Counted from the first letter of the stretch, positions 10,401 to 20,632 are shown. The stretch: DNA of 64,000 nucleotides from Hyposmocoma kahamanoa (GCF_003589595.1 NW_020654229.1:4725380-4789379), one strand, 5' to 3'. Notes: generated from the letters alone by a model not told the origin. A program made the numbers and translations.

Positions 10401-13400
10401 AAACCTGTTTTCGAGAAAAACGTGGCTAAGGAAAATAATTTAAACTAACCTAACCTAACCATAACGGCAGTAAGTACCTAAGATACTGCACTTATTATTA
10501 GATAAATATCGTACTGTTAATTAATCTAGAAACTACATATTCAAAAACAAATTAATAATAATATATACCTATAATAAATAAGTGCAATATCTATTAAGCT
10601 TCTGCAGTTTTTGCTAAAAATACACTTCATATTGATGCTATTTTCTAATGTTTTATACAGTCGAAACTTATAATTTGTTAGTATTTTCTTACTAAACATC
10701 GACGTAAAGAGGCAGCATGCTGCATTTGCTTGAGGTTTTTGAGACTATCGCTCGCCTAATTCCGTCCCTTCACTTTTTACTTTCCTCTTTAAACTTCCTT
10801 CCCTTCTGTAGTGTTAGCAACGACTGAGTAATGCCACTGGTATTACAAGCGTACATGATAGGCTACGGTACGGTACAGTGTTTGTTGTATACACAGCTGT
10901 TTGTTCAAGAAATAAATGATTTCTATTTTTTGTCTATTTCCCAAGTCGGACAAAGAGTTAATTGGATTGGGAATATAAAGAGATGAGAAAATATAGTATT
11001 TTATATAGATATATTAATTTCGTACATTTATAAAATTAGAAGAAAGAAAATTCCTGTATTGTTTATTTGTTCAAATCCCAGATATATGAACCCTTCTTAA
11101 TCACATTTCGATTGACAATAAATAATATTAAAAAAATCAAACCTTGTCTTTTATTGAAGTTAGTTAAAGTTCGATCTCCTTATTACAATTACTTAGTTGA
11201 GGAATTATAATTTGAGGTCACGTATCTTTATTAAAGAACTATATTATTTTATTATTAATGCTATGACAACTGCTATAACAATCATTCAGTCTTCTCTGAT
11301 TAATTATTTTACTTGAGACCAACTTTATATGTCAAAAATACACTTTTTCACAAGTATTTATAAATATTACGCATTACGCACAGGAAGCGGACGACACACA
11401 GGAGTATTTCACCTCAAAAGTTGCTCAAAATGATTTTGTGATTTTTATCGATTTGACATGTAAGTAATAAAAAGCAGTTTAAAGTCATTATATCGTATTC
11501 AAAACACATATTTCTCGTTCTATAGAAAATTAATTGCAAAAAATATAATACTAATGAGATTCATAAGACCCATCGTCATCTTCATTATACCTAAGATGAT
11601 GTATCGTCCGATGCTTCCGGCAGCAGAAGTTCCTATGTCTCACTGAAGAAAAATTTACTTTTTTTCTGTGTCATTTGCATTGTACTGCTCAAAAAAGGAT
11701 CAGAATTTAACAAAAGTCTGTGTAAAATGTAAATGCGGGACTTTTTTATTTAAAAACATTATCAAGAACAACTAAGTTTTAAGTTACACACAAAGACTTA
11801 ATTGGTATATAGAACCATATGTGAATATAGTGACTACAAAAAATTTCGTTATTTTTTATTGTGGGATGTGTACGGTAAGAAGTATCACTTTATCAAGTGC
11901 AATCCGGAAAATATAATTTTAAATTAAAGTACGTACGTTCCTCTTCAATATTCATCAATAGGTATTACAAAACTTTCACCACACATAAACACAGAATTGG
12001 GTTGAAAGATTATGTTTAAACAGCAGCGCTGAAATTCCCGTTTAGTGGTGTAACGGTTACTAGCTTTAGCGAAGCCGTTTTATACATGAATTTAACAAAA
12101 TTTTTGAAATCGACTTTTGATCGATTTTTGCTTAGAAATACACAGAGAAATATTCATCTCAGTCTCAACACTAATTTTTGCCATTAGCTGAGAGACGTCT
12201 TCTCACCAATTATAACTGCAGTATCCTATACAAGTTATTGCAGTTTTATTAGAATTGCAACTACAAAACGTTATTGTCTTCCTTATAATAACTGCAGTAT
12301 CTAATAGATATAATACATAATAAGCTCCAAGATGGTAGATTTTGTGAAACATACATAAAATAAGTGCAGCAACTATTAAATATTGCGTTTATTGCTAGAA
12401 TTCCATCGCCATTGACTCAAATTTGACTCAAAAATTATATAGTAACTAATCTTACTGCACTTTAAATTAGCAAATGTTATATATTGTACTAAGTTACTGC
12501 AGTTTCACTTCCTGTATTACAGGGTTCTCATGGGAATTTTGATACGTGAATTAGAGCCAAATATAGATCTAGTTTTGGGGTTAACGTTTATGTATTTAAC
12601 TCAATTTCGTCAAAAATGCTAGTTACTGCACTTTCCATTAGGACGGGAGAATTTCTCCTTATAATAAAATTTAGGCGCTATTTATAAAAATAAATCTTTA
12701 AGCGTGTCCAGCCATCCTTAGAAGTGGATGATTTTCTTCAACATTAAATGGGACCTCTTTCCAACAAAAAGAAGAATCATGAAAATCGGTTCACAAATAC
12801 CGGAGTTATCGCGTAACATACATACAAAATAAAACATAGTCGAATTGAGAACCTCCTCCTTTTTTTGAAGTCGGTTAAATAAACCAAATATTAATTAATT
12901 ACTTTTCCAATTTCAAATTTACGGAAATAGTTTTACTACATCATAAGATAAAACTACTTACCTAGGAAGCTGAAGTTGGATTTTGAAGTAAGTGTAAAAA
13001 GTGTATTAGGTAACAAAATCTTTTATTTTTAAGAGCTACAAGCAAAAGCTTGTTTTAACTAATAGGCCATTAGAATTGCTTTAAAATCCAATTTCAGTTT
13101 CCTAGATGCATAGTTTTATCTTACGTAATTAATATTTGGTGCACGGTAAAAACAGATTACTTAGAAAAAGACAAAATTCTTTTTAGAAAGACCATTGACT
13201 TACAATTATATGGACGTCGGGTCCGCGCTAAAAAGTGTCCGAACTTATAGGGCGTTAAAATCGTATACAGAGCGTCATTCACGCTTTAGTCTTCGTTTGC
13301 TCGACTGACAGCGAAGCAAGCAAAATTAGGCAGTACTGCGATGACATTACAATTTAAATTCAACGTTTTAGCTTTCTCATATTCCTTTCATTGTCACTAC

Positions 13401-15743
13401 GTTTAAATAGGTCGACTTGGGACATTTTTTTCGTGGTTTTTGTATTAGACCCGTCGTCCATTTATTTGTAAGTCAATGATAAAGACAAATATATTAAATC
13501 CAAGAAAACAATCCTCTCCCTATAGACGCTAGAGAATAATTACTTGATAATAGTAAAAATAGTCTCAAAAGTGTATTTTAGTTATAAGACAGAATTAATC
13601 CAAGACCAATTTAATTTACTTAAGTCATAAAGCTACTCTAGATTCAAAAAAACGTTTATTAGTTATTAGAAATTTCTGATTTTGACTTGAAAAAAAAAGA
13701 ATGAAAAATTGAGAGATACTTAATTATTTGACTGAAGATTTATGTTTTCTATATTTAAGTGTGTAACGCTGGTCAAGGAAGGGGTTCCGTAGTACGACGA
13801 ATTAAGACGCAGACTACAGTGGTAGAAAGGCGTATATCATCAAAAATATAAAAAGGGTAAATTTAGGGTTATGGACTCAACTATACGTCTCGTTAGGGTG
13901 ACAGCACACAGCTTAGTGCCAAACCTTAAAGTAGCAGGAATGGGACTGAATCGTCTCTAACACTTGAGTGCTGTTCAGTGTGATATAAATGCTACAGCGG
14001 TAGAAATCATTAACAATTTTAATCATTTGAGATGACTTATACAATTGAAGTTCACAAAACGATAGCGCGTTTCAGAGTACAACTAGTGCCATCTAGCAGT
14101 GGCGCGATGGAACTAATTGCATGTTAAAGTTGTGCTTGTTACAAGACAAGTGTAGTTTGATTTCATGCTGAAACCAAATTTCTTAAATTATGACTACAAA
14201 GAACACACTAACAAACTAGAAAGAGATACTACGTATTGTTTCTTTCGAAAAATGACTGTCTAGGATTTTTATGATTACAAGCACAAGTAAAAGTAATCGT
14301 TACCGCGTGCGCCTTCGGCGACATGTCACGACAACATTGACTACGAAAACGCAACGAAATGTTGCTTTAAAAAATATACTCAAGAATTTAGAATATTAAT
14401 CTAAATAGCAAAATACTTCTTTTTTTGTCTAAGAATATATTTTCTTAAAATAGACCCAAGAAATTTTGAATTCATTTAAGATTGTTTAAATTTGATGTAA
14501 GTAAAAATTTCTTGCTGTAAGTAATGTCCAATTAATTGATTAGAAATGATATAAAATTCTTGGAAGTGTATTTGTCTAAAAGTTAGAATAAAGTTAAGAG
14601 TAAAATTGTTTTAGAAAAAGATAAGCAGTATTTTTGTAACGACAATATTTTATTACTTTTAATAAATATTCTTTCAGAATTAGCAAATATTTTGAGAAAT
14701 TGCTCTTTTATATTAATAGAATTCCTTTTTTTCTATGTGGTTTTGACCACTCCATATAACTGCTTGTGTCTATGTGTAGACATTAATCTATTCATTTAAA
14801 ACACCCTATTCCGACCATTTCATATTTTTTGAGACACCAAATGACGGGACAAAGAAGTTGTGTTGGTTTGTTGGTTGGTTGGTGGTAAGCGACACGCCTG
14901 TGCATAACAGTTGCAATGCCACTCAGAGCTTTAAATGACAAAGATTTGCGGGGCACTGCCACTGCGCCTGTCACCTAGCAACATAATTGACACTTGGCAG
15001 CAGAAATAGATAACGTGGCAATACTTCCCTGACATTAAATGTTTCACAAAGAACCCTGTATCGCGGGTGCTATGGACACACACAAATACAACCACAAATG
15101 ACACCCAAACTCACGACAGAAATAAATGTAGTCCATATGAATATTTCTCCCGGCCAGGGAATCGAACTTGGAACCTCTGCGTGGCAGTCCGGCGTGGTAA
15201 TCGTTCGGCCACGGAGCCAGTTGAATTATTATTTTCAAAAGTAACGTATTTTAAATTATCGTTCTATTCATTAAATCGAATCTTACCTGTTGCTTTTTAT
15301 GTCGTAATACATCCAAAACATTTGAAATCTCGTCACAACCTAACAAGCAGTCATTTGTTTTCTGCACGCCAAGATCACCCAAAACTGACGCACAATCATT
15401 ACTTTCATTACGCGAATTATCATTTTCATTAGCACCATTAAGGCTTTGATTGAATTCAATAAGAACTTCTTCGTCGAAGTTGAAATCGTTGCTATTGATA
15501 CTGATTGCATCTACATCCATTGTTTCAATTAATTTGTTTTTTAGCACGTCCACATATTGGTTTACTGTTAATTCTGTAGGTTTACTTTTTAGAATAGCAA
15601 TGGCGACGGCTACGCGGTATTTTTGAGACACATAATGTACTGGAAAAAAAACAGGAATAACTCGGCGCCCATTGATTTGGAAAAATAATAACCACATTTT
15701 GATACTTCACATAACACGACTTACCGTAATCGTTTGTACTCAT
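6050..15743 (-). CDS. Asn-rich 597-residue protein, three exons
   Basis: Exon 1 is 15725-15743 (MSTNDY, donor G|GTAAGT). Exon 2 is 15287-15639 (acceptor TTTTCCAG, donor CAG|GTAAGA). Exon 3 is 6050-7471 (acceptor ATTTCAG, stop TGA). The phases agree throughout: 19+353 bases make exactly 124 codons, and exon 3 adds 473 residues. Residues 7-60 look folded (hydrophobic helix around YRVAVAIAILKS). The rest is low-complexity, rich in Asn, Gln, Ile and Lys, with imperfect QVQ-N-N / NVQN repeats around residues 350-400 and a C-terminal Ser/Arg stretch (SGYRSDSHSRSSF). No catalytic domain, signal peptide or membrane segment is seen and I do not recognise the family. Intron 2 is 7.8 kb and full of transposons. 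Confidence 0.7.
7680..7908 (-). mobile_element. tRNA-derived SINE
   Basis: On the minus strand the head carries an A-box-like TGGTCGAGTGG and a B-box GAGTTCGATCC about 45 bases apart, in tRNA-like spacing, followed by an unrelated body. There is no acceptor stem closure, so it is not a working tRNA gene. Confidence 0.7.
7905..8903 (-). mobile_element. DNA element C, copy 1
   Basis: It matches, inverted, the element at 16910-17512. Shared ends are GGAGTAAAATGACAT and, at the other side, TGACATTGTACTCCATCTTC. Its left terminus is replaced by the SINE at 7680-7908. Translated pieces show no transposase, so it is non-autonomous. Confidence 0.55.
8915..9143 (+). mobile_element. MITE E, copy 1
   Basis: 229 bp with inverted ends CATTGACTTACAA / TTGTAAGTCAATG and exact 8-bp duplications GTAAAAGG at 8907-8914 and 9144-9151. 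The interior has GTCGGGTCCGCGCTAAAAAG and, near the other end, GACGGGTCTAATACAAAAAC (inverted). No coding capacity. Confidence 0.9.
9473..9861. mobile_element. Foldback/MITE with perfect 58-bp inverted ends
   Basis: The arms 9473-9530 and 9804-9861 are exact reverse complements (ATATCGCACCCTTAG... and its mirror). The 273-bp middle is AT-rich and non-coding. A TA flanks both sides, so a TA duplication is possible but not provable. Confidence 0.85.
9940..10265. mobile_element. Family B repeat, two tandem pieces
   Basis: AATCTCAGTACAGAGTACTA occurs at about 9930 and again at about 10120, each followed by the CCGGATTC-TCCC-TAGT-TGCCAC stretch. The arrangement is a partial tandem copy. Confidence 0.6.
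10371..12648. mobile_element. 2.3-kb DNA element with TGCAGTAACT subterminal motifs
   Basis: The left end CCTCCTAACTAAGAGTGCAG and the inverted right end CCGTCCTAATGGAAAGTGCA are similar. About ten copies of TGCAG(T/C)AACT-type motifs, in both orientations, lie in the outer 250-500 bp at each side (for example near 10386, 10490, 12226, 12287, 12362, 12450, 12500, 12622). The 1.5-kb centre is non-coding. Subterminal motif arrays are usual for transposase binding in several DNA-transposon superfamilies. I cannot assign this one. Confidence 0.5.
12700..12880. mobile_element. Family B repeat fragment
   Basis: Contains GGGACCTCTTTCCAACAAAA and ends AATTGAGAACCTCCTCC, then TTTTTTTGAAGTCGGTTAA. Confidence 0.7.
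13193..13478 (+). mobile_element. MITE E, copy 2 (longer)
   Basis: Same ends as copy 1, but 286 bp because of extra sequence around 13310-13410. The flanks AGAAAGAC and ATAAAGAC match at 7 of 8 positions, so the target duplication has decayed. This suggests an older insertion. Confidence 0.85.
13500..14836. other. Intronic sequence, no gene seen
   Basis: Part of the long intron of the Asn-rich gene. AT-rich, stops in all frames, no repeat I can classify. Confidence 0.5.
14838..15040 (+). mobile_element. Family A repeat
   Basis: Starts at AATGACGGGACAAAGAAG. The CACC..GACAAGTCCC middle is deleted and the 3' part (CAGAAATAGATAACGTGGC) is kept. Confidence 0.7.
15050..15222 (-). mobile_element. 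tRNA-derived SINE, second family
   Basis: On the minus strand the head reads GGCTCCGTGGCCGAACGATT and then the B box AAGTTCGATTCCC. The body follows with ATATTCATATGGACTACA and GTCCATAGCACCCGCGATAC. It matches the copy at 20448-20632. It ends 65 bases before exon 2 of the Asn-rich gene. Confidence 0.8.
15287..15639 (-). CDS. Exon 2 of the Asn-rich protein
   Basis: Acceptor TTTTTTTTCCAG and donor CAG|GTAAGA. It encodes about residues 7-124, from HYVSQKYRVAVAIAILKSKP through an acidic segment to RHKKQQ. Confidence 0.75.
15725..15743 (-). CDS. Exon 1 of the Asn-rich protein
   Basis: Six codons (MSTNDY) plus one base, ending at G|GTAAGTCG. The start context GAAAATGAG has a purine at -3. The split Val codon with exon 2 keeps the frame. 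Confidence 0.65.
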
Positions 15744-16251
15744 TTTCCGCACAAATTTTGTAGAAAATCGTGAACATAATAATAAAACCTGAAATTTAAC
15801 TCAAATTAACAGTTTTGTTTAACCAAAACTTGATAAAAATCATAATTGTTTTGGCGCCATGAACTTTTTTTTCTTCGTTCCGTTTGAAACAGGCGAAGGT
15901 CAAAGACCATACTGCCTAGTCATTAGTTTCTCTTTTTCTTCAGTAACGCCATGAACTTTATTAGCTGAAGGTTTTGTAATGCACGGATTTTAATAGGTAT
16001 CTGTGAAAAATAGCTATTACTTAAATTTTCTTAAATTAAATTAAAATTCAAAGACGTATTCAGCCAAACTAAGCAGTCTCCTTAGTGTCATAATTTTTAA
16101 ATTGACAATGTCAAATTGTGTTTGTGATTTTTCTTGCATTTTTCATTGAATTTCCTTTGAAAAAATAAAGCTTTCTTTAATATTCCACCGAAAATAAAAA
16201 TTTATGTATTTACTTTGACCAAAATGTCTTCCAATTTTTCAAACAAGCGAT
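15744..16251. promoter_or_regulatory. Putative bidirectional promoter
   Basis: 508 bp separate the start codons of two divergent genes (minus 15743, plus 16252). The near-repeats CGCCATGAACTTTT (about 15855) and CGCCATGAACTTTA (about 15947) lie inside. I see no clear TATA box. The sharing of a promoter is inferred from geometry alone. Confidence 0.4.
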
Positions 16252-16390
16252 ATGGCACTGTATGTAATATTATTCGGCCTAAGCATATTTATGATAGCGC
16301 TAGTATTGGCTATTATAAAAAAAATGTTCTTCTGTTGGCAAGAAGAGCACAAAATAGAAAGAATGATGCTAACTACAGTGGACAGACCTG
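16252..16390 (+). CDS. Exon 1 of the small membrane protein
   Basis: Encodes the N-terminus, the membrane helix and the first basic/acidic segment up to VDRP. Strong donor GTAAGAT. Confidence 0.5.
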
Positions 16391-18057
16391 GTAAGATTTC
16401 CAGCTAACTAAGATAAGCCCCTTACAGGCGCGTGGCCTTGTTAATCATAGTAATACATACCCACCTACTGCTTATTCATAAAATACCTAGTACCTGAGCC
16501 TAGTACTTAAATATCGTTAAATACTTAGAACAATAACGCATAGAAACCTAGTCCGCACACGCTAAGTGAGGCAAATTGAAGCGCGCCCAAAGGGTTTACA
16601 CGAGCGGGCGGGCCTTCAGTGCTCAAGGTCAACTTGCACCGTGAACAGATCAAGAATTTTAGCTAAAAAGACGAAATGTGCGGTAAATGAGTGTAAAAAT
16701 ACGTCAGACAAACATAAAATAGATACTAACATCACATTCCACAAGGAAGTAACGCGTTTCAACTTGTATTTTTATATAAATATTCACTAAAACCGAAAAT
16801 TAACCTACTACTAAAACTAGCCTACATGAATTTGATTTTTGCCTCACTTGTAACAGTTCGTTTGATATGAAACTATCATTCTATGCGTTATTATTCTAAG
16901 GTTAAATACTATAAGTCTGTCTTGAAGACGGAGTTAAATGACAGTTCATTGCACAAAAGTGTTGCCCGCTTGCAAGCAGCTAGTGATTACAGTCGATTAA
17001 TATTCTATCGACTATCGAACGTTGGTTACGCTTCTGAAATAAAAGTTGAAATGTTTCATATGATTCATCATCGGCCCATTATACATCCTACTGCTGGGCA
17101 CAGGCACATTTGAATGGTTGATTTTTTTTAAATTCATTCATACATACTCTGAATTTTGAAGTACATGTATTAAAAATACAAATAGGAGAAAGATTTAACG
17201 CTTTACATTTGAATTTAATATACATAACCAAATCCGCCTATCGATATTAAAATGTGTATGTATAAAATCGATTTTTATACTAACAGACCAATTGTCAAAA
17301 TAAGAATAAAGAATACAATAATGCAATTGGTAATCATTAGAACGTCGTAACATTCACAATTCATGTCGTCGGTTTTTGGCAAAATATCTCCTAAATTCAC
17401 AATCTATCGATAAAACTGTCGACAACTACTACATGACTATTTAAAATTTTACGAAAACTGGTAAACCTGCAAATGTCATTTTACTCTATCTTCAAAAAAG
17501 ACAGACTATAACCACCTCGCAGGACTATATTGCTAACACCAGAAACTACAACTTTTGTTCTATAACTTTTTAATTCACCAGATTTAACTTTCGTACAAAA
17601 ACAAACATATTACAATAGATCGCTCTAAGCTGCGACAACTCTGTGCGGTAACAAAAGAAATGGCTCAATTTTACTATTCCTTTTTACAAGGCATTTGAGG
17701 TAGTATAGACTCTTAACTTTCATAACCGGAGCGCAGTAATGCTGACATTGCTCGGCAGCAATAAGTAAGGTGGTAGTACTTACCTGGAAGAAACCCTTTC
17801 ACAAGAGGCTACTAAACTACAGTGTCCCAATGTAACATCCATTTAACTTTTTTTTTATTTCCTCAGCTGTCTGCGTAATGATATGTATGGAAAAGTGCGT
17901 AATACGACAGCGGAAATATGCGGACAACATAAGCATATTCGATGTCATTGATAAAAGTGATATTAGTCTACAGAAGAACAGATTTAAAACATCAATTGGG
18001 TCCTATGTAGAACATACCATTTATGTGAATAAAGACAAACACACTTCAACAACTTAG
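16252..18057 (+). CDS. Small single-pass membrane protein, two exons, 109 residues
   Basis: Exon 1 is 16252-16390 (46 codons plus one base, donor CCTG|GTAAGA). Exon 2 is 17867-18057 (acceptor after a long T tract, CCTCAG|CT). Both phases agree. Residues 2-22 (ALYVILFGLSIFMIALVLAI) form one clear membrane segment, followed by KK and FFCW. Residues 30-109 are hydrophilic and Lys/Asp-rich, with a C-x5-C-x3-C pattern near the exon junction. I do not recognise it. An upstream ATG at 16224 opens a second frame (MSSNFSNKRYG...) that crosses the same junction but stops after 83 codons. The 109-residue frame is preferred for its length and membrane helix. The TAG stop is made by the edge of a transposon. 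The intron contains a THAP-bearing MITE, element C and a family A fragment. Confidence 0.5.
16524..16900 (+). mobile_element. P-element-like MITE with THAP exon, copy 1
   Basis: 377 bp with ends CTTAGAACAATAACGCATAG / CTATGCGTTATTATTCTAAG and exact 8-bp duplications GTTAAATA at 16516-16523 and 16901-16908. The interior (about 16665-16760) encodes TKCAVNECKNTSDKHKIDTN followed by ITFHKEVTRF. This is a THAP-type start with C-x4-C and a Phe-His. An 8-bp duplication plus a THAP domain fits the P superfamily. The transposase body is absent, so the element is non-autonomous. Confidence 0.8.
16910..17512 (+). mobile_element. DNA element C, copy 2
   Basis: The ends are AAGTCTGTCTTGAAGACGGA and, inverted, AGTCTGTCTTTTTTGAAGAT. 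Inverted relative to the copy at 7905-8903 and about 400 bp shorter. The THAP MITE landed next to its left terminus. Non-coding. Confidence 0.55.
17725..17815 (+). mobile_element. Family A repeat fragment
   Basis: 3' part only, from GCAGTAATGCTGACATTGCT to CCCTTTCACAAGAGGCTACT. Confidence 0.65.
17867..18057 (+). CDS. Exon 2 of the small membrane protein
   Basis: Open for 62 codons from CCTCAG|CT to TAG, including KYADNISIFDVIDKSDISLQ. The last base of the stop codon is the first base of the inserted element at 18057. Confidence 0.5.
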
Positions 18058-18851
18058 GGTGAGACCAGACGAGCGTAATTTTATGAATCGTGAGTCGCGT
18101 TTTTTGAATCCCGTAGTTTACTTTCGACTATAATTCGGTTGAGGCGCCAAATGAACCTACAGTAGCTGCTTATCCAGTGGCGTGTGAGTGATACTCGAAT
18201 GCAGTAATACAAAATAATACGTACCTAAAGTCTACTTTCTTAGACATACCACAAAATTAATAGTACCTCGATAGATTACGAAATATTTAACCACGCAGGT
18301 GGTCCGGCCGCAAAGCAGTACTCTCCCACCGCGCCACCTTGGATTTAGAAAAACGTGATACACTTTCATGAAAGCAATATTCCCAAAAAAAATCCCCGAA
18401 GGGTACTTTTCATATAGCAAGTGTAGTTCCACTAATCGGGTTATATTCAGTTGCCCTTTGCCTTTGGTACAGACCGGATGCCATCAGACGACTTGGAAGT
18501 ATATGGAGGGAGTTGCTATTATATTTTTTATTTATAGCTATGTCAGATGAAGAAATGCGTTCAGATACGGACTGAATTTAAATGATTAATACTCATTTTT
18601 AGTATATAAAAGAAGCAGATTTTATTTACTTTATATTTTTGTTTTTTATTGTATTTATTACATTTAAAAGTATGATGTTTGCCGAGGGACATTGAGAAAA
18701 TAGAAGCACTATACAATAGATGACACAAATGCTTAGAGGCAACTAAAATACGTTCATGTCGCGCCCCAACCGAATTACAGTCGAATCTAAACTGCACGAC
18801 TCAAAAAACGCGACTCACAACTCACAAGATGACGCTCGTCTGGCCTCACCC
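18057..18851. mobile_element. PIF/Harbinger-like non-autonomous element
   Basis: 795 bp with ends GGGTGAGACCAGACGAGCGT / (inverted) GGGTGAGGCCAGACGAGCGT. The similarity continues through GTGAGTCGCGTTTTTTGA, about 50 bp in all. The flanking TTA and TTT suggest a 3-bp TWA-type duplication with one change, which points to PIF/Harbinger. No transposase is visible inside. Confidence 0.6.
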
Positions 18852-19014
18852 TTTGTACGGTCTGTCTGTACAATTTAGTCAGGAGAAGTCGTCTGCTCGC
18901 GTCGGAGGTTTAGACAGGACTGCCCTCGTTGTCTTTTGTCCAAAGAAAGTCGGTCTAATTTCGAATCCTGTCAGTCTAGTAAGTCTGTCTTTGTGGCCTG
19001 TCAGTCGGGTCATC

Positions 19015-19065
19015 CATGGAAGCTGGACGTTGGTCATCCATGGAGGCTGGACGCGACACTCTTGA
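19015..19065 (+). repeat. Two-unit direct repeat
   Basis: GGTCATCCATGGAAGCTGGA occurs twice in succession (the second unit has GAGGCTGG). Confidence 0.7.
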
Positions 19066-19334
19066 AGAATGACAAATATAGATTTGGAACATGGCGATGT
19101 TGAGGATTAATTTTTTTTTTCTACAGATGTAATTAATATGCTGCCACTGAAATGGGACTTCTTAAACCAAAAATTGAGTAACACACTTCACACATCGGCA
19201 CATTTAACAATACTGTGATAAGAAAAACAGTATGCAGTGTTTTTCCAAAAGACTGGCCGTTTATATACTTTATTATTATTAGATATAATTTGAGAATAAA
19301 AAATAGTTGACAGTCATTTTTTTATTAATTTGTT

Positions 19335-19405
19335 TTAATTTCCTATTGTTAGAAAGAGGGTACCTCAGTAGTTGTCCCATTCTAATTTGAAGAAAATATT
19401 CCGCC
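19335..19405. mobile_element. Family B repeat fragment
   Basis: Short piece with AGAAAGAGGGTACCTCAGTA and AGAAAATATTCCGCCTCTAA. Confidence 0.6.
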
Positions 19406-19409
19406 TCTA

Positions 19410-19510
19410 AGAGCGACACACGCGCGCGATTTTAATCAGCGACGCAAGCGCGCGACTGCATCGATACAAACGCGCGATTGCATCGCTACAAATAGTGGCG
19501 TGACTAGGAG
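19410..19510. repeat. CGCGCG(A) short-unit repeat
   Basis: Irregular units of CGCGCGATTGCATCGATACA type, shared with 56998-57180. At the second site the outer parts are roughly inverted (ACACGCGCGACTTTAAGCAG / GGGACTTTTAGCAGCGATAT), so it may be a MITE. Confidence 0.5.
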
Positions 19511-20003
19511 GTTTAGATTAGGGCGAGCCAAACAAGTAGGGTAAAATCCATCTTGTCGTTGACGCGTCGTTACTCTTCAATCTCTAGTTTCAGACGCACT
19601 TGCTTGTCGCGGACGAGCTCAACATTTGTCACAAAATTTCGGTTTATTGTTTTTCACCCACTTTCCGTTAATCGATTTGAATAAAATTTTGCAAATAGGT
19701 AGATGTAATTTCACAAACTTTTGACGTTGGTTTTTTGTTATAAAAAAGTTATATAATCTCCTTTGTTTTTATTCCGCTATATTGCCGCTATGTATGTGTA
19801 TGTTTTTATAAGACTTTTGTGGTTTTTTTGCTCGTAATTTTAATTTATAATCACACGACGATCCCGGATCAGTGCCAAGAAACATGGCAAATAGACTTTG
19901 TGATAATGTAAAACTCTTAATTGTGTAATAAAATTATTGAATTTATGTTACTATGGTGTATTTTTCTTCTAACCTTTGCGGATTTAAACGTTAATAAAAG
20001 CTT

Positions 20004-20190
20004 GTGCGCCTGGTATTAAGCGACACGTTTGTCCATAGTATAGGTACTACCATGGCACCCGTCGCCCTGGGACATGAGTTGACAGTTTCCCCGTGCCTGT
20101 AATTTCACCAGCACCCTCCGACAGCTTGGCGGTAGATATAGTTAAGGTGGCAGCAGGTACTTGCCTGGACGAGTTCTTTCTTACTAAAGC
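20004..20190 (+). mobile_element. Family A repeat, deleted
   Basis: Begins GTGCGCCTGGTATTAAGCGA and ends CTGGACGAGTTCTTTC. The GCAGTGCC block is missing. Confidence 0.65.
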
Positions 20191-20447
20191 TTTGAATCAG
20201 CAATGTTCAAATCTCAGTCTATATATCTATGTTATAGAATTCGTACCAACCATATTAGTACACAGTAGTCTAGTGCCATTACCTATATTTAAAAAAATAT
20301 AATGACAAACTGCATTTTTTTAAATTACTTTACGGCTGGAGGCACATATAGTCAATTTTCAAAAAGTTAAAAAGGAAGCTTATTTAAGTACAACAACACA
20401 ATAAAATAATTTCAGAATTTTTTAACAAGTCATAATAATAACGCACA

Positions 20448-20632
20448 CACATAGCACGAGCGAAACCCTATATCGCGGATGCCATGGGCGCACACATAGA
20501 CAACCATAAATTACACCCAAACTGACGAGAGAAATAAATTTAGACCATACAAATATTTCTCCCGGCCCGGGAATCGAACCTGGGATCTCTGCGCGGCAGT
20601 CCAGCGTGGTAACCGTTCGGATACAGAGGCAG
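20448..20632 (-). mobile_element. tRNA-derived SINE, second family, copy 2
   Basis: Minus-strand B box GGTTCGATTCC is perfect. The head CTGCCTCTGTATCCGAACGG and the body (CCATGGGCGCACACATAGAC on plus) match 15050-15222. Confidence 0.8.

Noticed and set aside
15150..15222. Possible tRNA gene on the minus strand
   Set aside because: A- and B-like boxes exist, but there is no acceptor-stem pairing and the copy is dispersed with a non-tRNA body. It is a SINE head.
18829..19065. 78-codon plus frame
   Set aside because: No motif, contains a short direct repeat, and starts in a transposon end. Kept only as a possible former extension of the membrane-protein frame.
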